Origin: PALSA-1316 sp964499365
GTDB lineage: Bacteria; Nitrospirota; Thermodesulfovibrionia; Thermodesulfovibrionales; UBA6898
Assembly (NCBI GenBank): GCA_964499365.1
Contig: CAZCKU010000001.1
Coordinates: forward strand, 62,001 to 126,000
Direction of reading: 5' to 3'
Length of the DNA: 64,000 nt
Shown here: in pieces, positions 60,988 to 64,000 of the stretch
Layout: the number at the start of each line of letters is the position of its first letter
How positions within the stretch are numbered: position 1 is the stretch's first letter
The notes under the pieces: generated by a model
What the model saw: only the letters and a program-made list of their open reading frames with translations
Told to the model about the DNA's origin: nothing
Database searches by the model: none
Made by a program: the position numbers and the translations under genes

Positions 60988-62523
60988 TCAGGATTCGACA
61001 ACATCTTTTTGCGTGACCCGCAGGACTTCCTCGATCGTGGTGATCCCCTGCAGTACCTTTTCAAAGCCGTCTGACCTGAGTGTCTGCATTCCCCTGGCGA
61101 CCGCCGCGCTCTTGAGCTTCTGGGCGTCCGGCCGCTCGGTGATCAACAGCCGCGCAGCGTCATCGACCTGGAGGAGTTCGAAGATGCCGGTGCGGCCAAG
61201 GTATCCCTTGCCCCCGCACTTATCGCACCCCGTCCCCCTGTAGAGCTTCAGCGGGCCCGGATTTTTCGCGAGTACGGCACGGTCAAAATAGGAACGTTCG
61301 ATGTCCGACGCTTCATACGCCTGCCTGCAGTCAGGACAGATGACCCTGACGAGCCTCTGGGCAAGGACGCCGACCAGCGAGGAGGCCACGAGAAAGGGTT
61401 CGACTCCCATATCGATCAGCCTGATGATGGCCGAGGGCGCGTCATTCGTGTGGAGGGTACTCAGGACAAGGTGTCCGGTGAGAGAGGCCTGGATCGCAAT
61501 CTCTGCGGTCTCGACATCGCGTATCTCACCGACCATGATGATGTCAGGGTCCTGCCTCAGGATCGACCGGAGGCCCGAGGCAAAGGTCAGCCCTATTTTC
61601 GGGTTGACATGGATCTGCCCGATCCCCTTCAGCTGGTATTCGACCGGGTCTTCGACCGTGATGATATTCTTTTCCTCGGTATGGACCCTGTTGAGGGCGG
61701 CATACAGGGTTGTTGTCTTGCCGCTGCCGGTCGGCCCGGTGACGAGGATGATGCCGCTCGTCCTCTTCAGCAGCTGCTCCATGAGGGCTTCATCTTCCCT
61801 GTCGAGTCCGACTTCCCACAGGCCGATAAGCCCCTGTTTTCTGTCGAGCAGTCTCAGGACTGCCCGCTCTCCGTGAGATGTCGGCAGGACGGAAACCCTG
61901 ATATCAACATCCCGCCCCCCGATCAGGAGCCGTATGCGGCCGTCCTGGGGAAGTCTTTTTTCAGCGATGTCGAGGTTCGACATGATCTTGATCCTGCTGA
62001 TCAGTGCGTCCTGGATAATCTTCGGCGGCGTCAGTACGCGGTGCAGCATGCCGTCGACGCGCATCCGGATGTCCAGTTCCTTTTCATAGGGTTCGATATG
62101 GATGTCGCTCGCCCGCTCCTTGACCGCCTGCTGCAGTATCGCATTCAGCAAGCGGATGATCGGCGCCTCTTCAGTCAGTTCGAGGATGTCCTTCGGCTTT
62201 TCGAATTCGGTCGCGACTGAGGTGAGGTCCTCGCCGGTGATATTGTCCATCACCTCCTCGGCCGAGCCGACCTGGCCATAGAACCGGTTGACCGCGTCGA
62301 TGACAACCCCCGGTGCGGTATGGACAGCCGAGGGTTTGAGGCCGAAATGGGCAGAAAGTTCACGCAGGGCAAGCACCCCTTTATCGTCGGCAACAGCCGC
62401 CCTGAGATACCCGTTTTCCCTTTTCAGCGGCATAATCATATTGCCCTTTGCAAAGGCAAGCGGGACATCCTTTATCAGAGCGTGTTCAACGTCTTCGTCT
62501 GTGATTGTTTCGAGGGTCTCCAT
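60988..62523 (-). CDS. gspE: Type II secretion ATPase GspE
   Basis: The 511 aa secretion ATPase has an N-terminal MshEN-like domain (about 1-95), the N2 region (ASDIHIEPYEKEL), Walker A GPTGSGKT (263-270), Asp box and Walker B region (IIMVGEIRDVETA), His box (LSTLHTND) and the zinc-binding cysteines C396, C399, C433, C436 (CPDC...CDKC). It powers pseudopilus assembly through GspL and GspF. It starts six bases after gspD. Confidence 0.96.
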   Translation of the reverse strand: METLETITDEDVEHALIKDVPLAFAKGNMIMPLKRENGYLRAAVADDKGVLALRELSAHFGLKPSAVHTAPGVVIDAVNRFYGQVGSAEEVMDNITGEDLTSVATEFEKPKDILELTEEAPIIRLLNAILQQAVKERASDIHIEPYEKELDIRMRVDGMLHRVLTPPKIIQDALISRIKIMSNLDIAEKRLPQDGRIRLLIGGRDVDIRVSVLPTSHGERAVLRLLDRKQGLIGLWEVGLDREDEALMEQLLKRTSGIILVTGPTGSGKTTTLYAALNRVHTEEKNIITVEDPVEYQLKGIGQIHVNPKIGLTFASGLRSILRQDPDIIMVGEIRDVETAEIAIQASLTGHLVLSTLHTNDAPSAIIRLIDMGVEPFLVASSLVGVLAQRLVRVICPDCRQAYEASDIERSYFDRAVLAKNPGPLKLYRGTGCDKCGGKGYLGRTGIFELLQVDDAARLLITERPDAQKLKSAAVARGMQTLRSDGFEKVLQGITTIEEVLRVTQKDVVES

Positions 62524-62529
62524 CGGAGA

Positions 62530-64000
62530 TTATTTTATCAGGTTGGTGTCGTAGACAGGTTCTGCGGATTCGACTTCAGGGATTGCCCTGAAATCGGCAA
62601 GCGCCTCGTCAACCGTCTGTTTTGCCCTCAGTTTGATCCGGTAGGCAAGGCGATGATGGGCCCGTGCGGTGACCGATGCTTCCCGGGAGGCAATAATCGC
62701 CTCGGCAGTGTCATTGCTGATCTCGTGTCTGAAGGTGACCAGCAGTTCCCCTTCGACATACCGGTTCTGGCTGACCGCGAACTCCCGCTGTTTGCCGGCC
62801 GTTATCGCCGCGAGGCCGCCTGCCTCCTTGACGATATGGGGGGTCAGAAACACCAGCAGGTTCGTCTTTGTCTTGCCGGTCGATTTCTGCTTGAAAAGGT
62901 ATCCAAGGACAGGGACATCTCCAAGGACGGGGATCTTTGTCACATTTACGTCGTCCTTTTCCTGCATGAGTCCGCCGATGACGACGGTATTGTTGTCCTT
63001 GACGACAACAGAGGTCTTGGTGGAGCGCTTCGTGGTGGTCGGCCCGATCGAGGTCAGGATCGTCTCCGAATCCTGTTTCAGGGAGGAAATCTCCTGGAAG
63101 ATGTCGAGCTTGACATAATCACCCTCGGTAATCTGGGGCGTGATGCGCAGGGTTATGCCGACGTCCTTTCGTTCGATCGAACTGAGGACTGTGCTCGAGG
63201 TGGTGAGGTCACGCTCCCTTTTCCCGATGAACGGGACGTTTTCGCCGACAACGATCTCGGCCTCCTTATTGTCCGAGGTCAGTATCTGGGGGGTCGAGAG
63301 CACATTGATCGAGTCCTTGAATTCACTCAGGCTGAACAGGGCCGCAAACCCGGGAACATTCAGATTCGATGTGGTGGCCTGACCGTTGGCGATTGTCGTC
63401 AGCGGTATATTCATGAAACTCCCCATGCCGCCCAGGGTGAATCCGGCAAGCCCTGATATAACGGACTGAAGCGCCGAGGAGTCTATCTGTCCGACCCCGC
63501 CGATAAGCACCGGCTCGCCGTTATGTTTGGCCGTGGCCCGCCATTTTGCCCCTATATCAAGCAGCTTGTCTATCGTGGCTTCTATGATCATGGCCTCGAC
63601 ATAGACCTGTTTCCTTCTCTTGTCAAGCTGCTTCAATATCTGCGAGAGGTTCTGGAAGTCTGCGGGAGACGCGGCGATAATGATCGAGTTCGTTGACTTG
63701 TCAGGGGTTATGGTTATACCGCCCGCTGCCTCAAAAGGAGATACCGGCGTTGCGACGGCTCCGGGGACACCCTGACGCACGGTCTGCATGCCCCTGATCA
63801 TCCCCTCAAGGACCTTTGCCAGTTCAGTGGCGTCCGCATTCTCGAGGAAATAGACATTTATCCTCCCCTGCGCCTCGGGAGACGGGGTGTCGATCAGTCT
63901 GATCAGGGACTTCATCGCATCCCTGCCTGTCCGTTCCCCGAAGAGGATGACCGCATTCAGACGCTGGTCGCTGACAGCCATTGCAGCGTCGGCCGCGGCC
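62530..64000 (-). CDS. gspD: Type II secretion secretin GspD (5' end outside window) with subtilase-propeptide-like C-terminal tail
   Basis: The frame is open to the window edge, so the N-terminus is missing; about 489 residues are present. They cover N2/N3-type domains (INVYFLENADATELAKVLE; TDKSTNSIIIAASP), then the secretin core (VYVEAMIIEATIDK, VLSTPQILTSDNKEAE, GENVPFIG, VTKIPVLGDVPVLGYLFK, NLLVFLTPHIV). After the core there is an unusual tail of about 75 residues (VEGELLVTFRHEIS ... DFRAIPEVESAEPVYDTNL) resembling fervidolysin/subtilisin propeptides. First gene of the gspDEF unit in this window; distinct from the secretin at 38252. Confidence 0.93.
   Translation of the reverse strand, partial: AAADAAMAVSDQRLNAVILFGERTGRDAMKSLIRLIDTPSPEAQGRINVYFLENADATELAKVLEGMIRGMQTVRQGVPGAVATPVSPFEAAGGITITPDKSTNSIIIAASPADFQNLSQILKQLDKRRKQVYVEAMIIEATIDKLLDIGAKWRATAKHNGEPVLIGGVGQIDSSALQSVISGLAGFTLGGMGSFMNIPLTTIANGQATTSNLNVPGFAALFSLSEFKDSINVLSTPQILTSDNKEAEIVVGENVPFIGKRERDLTTSSTVLSSIERKDVGITLRITPQITEGDYVKLDIFQEISSLKQDSETILTSIGPTTTKRSTKTSVVVKDNNTVVIGGLMQEKDDVNVTKIPVLGDVPVLGYLFKQKSTGKTKTNLLVFLTPHIVKEAGGLAAITAGKQREFAVSQNRYVEGELLVTFRHEISNDTAEAIIASREASVTARAHHRLAYRIKLRAKQTVDEALADFRAIPEVESAEPVYDTNLIK

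Noticed and set aside
62320..63456. Plus-strand open frame of 378 codons opposite gspD and gspE.
   Set aside because: It is antisense to two certain secretion genes; no domain and no ribosome site.
1..64000. CRISPR arrays, tRNA or rRNA genes, integrases or IS transposases.
   Set aside because: I found no regular repeat-spacer array, no tRNA- or rRNA-like sequence and no transposase or integrase motif; absence in an eye search is not proof.

Overview
The window is about 64 kb of Gram-negative bacterial chromosome, gene dense and of moderately high GC. It carries a type II secretion system (T2SS), two Wzm/Wzt-type polysaccharide ABC exporters and many glycosyltransferases. The gene style (Ste24-type M48 protease, DUF2304 next to a DPM1-like transferase, a CFI-box protein, a full gspDEF/GHIJKLMN operon) fits Nitrospirota or Desulfobacterota-like bacteria. 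No rRNA or other phylogenetic marker is present, so this placement is only an inference.

Layout. 1-1563: end of a histidine operon (hisA, hisF). 1671-2951: Ste24-like membrane protease on the minus strand. 2988-8585: glycosylation genes (two paralogous GT4 enzymes, a TPR GT-C-like membrane protein, a DPM1-like GT2 and DUF2304). 8872-12986: two exported proteins, a papain-like protein lacking its catalytic cysteine and a metzincin-like protein; both end in the same type of C-terminal domain. 13338-14349: a possible tiny ORF, an exported S74-chaperone-domain protein and a strong terminator. 14396-38144: one large plus-strand surface-polysaccharide locus. 38252-41167: a secretin (GspD) and a lipoprotein. 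41423-45080: two exported proteins of unknown function. 45177-46067: parvulin foldase. 46302-52221: GNAT-like protein, then a minus-strand set of radical SAM, methyltransferase, acyltransferase-like and a second Wzt/Wzm. 52298-64000: minus-strand T2SS operon in the order gspD-gspE-gspF-protease/gspG-gspH-gspI-gspJ-gspK-gspL-gspM-gspN.

How it fits together. The polysaccharide locus opens with APS kinase (PAPS supply), an exporter permease, an exporter ATPase whose polypeptide continues through a Wzt-like carbohydrate-binding region into a complete sulfotransferase domain, and a second free sulfotransferase. Sugar-nucleotide genes (gmd, an Rmd-like reductase, a LegB-like dehydratase, a nucleotidyltransferase), glycosyltransferases and methyltransferases follow. 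The simplest reading is a sulfated, 6-deoxyhexose-containing polysaccharide made in the cytoplasm and exported by an ABC transporter, with sulfation physically tied to the export ATPase. I regard this Wzt-sulfotransferase fusion as the best candidate for an undescribed system here.

Other unusual points: a CFI-box metalloprotease reading frame that runs without a stop into gspG; a secretin with a C-terminal subtilase-propeptide-like tail; a dispersed hairpin repeat that has become coding sequence in the leader of gspK; and marked shifts to AT-rich sequence within the polysaccharide locus that suggest a mosaic origin.
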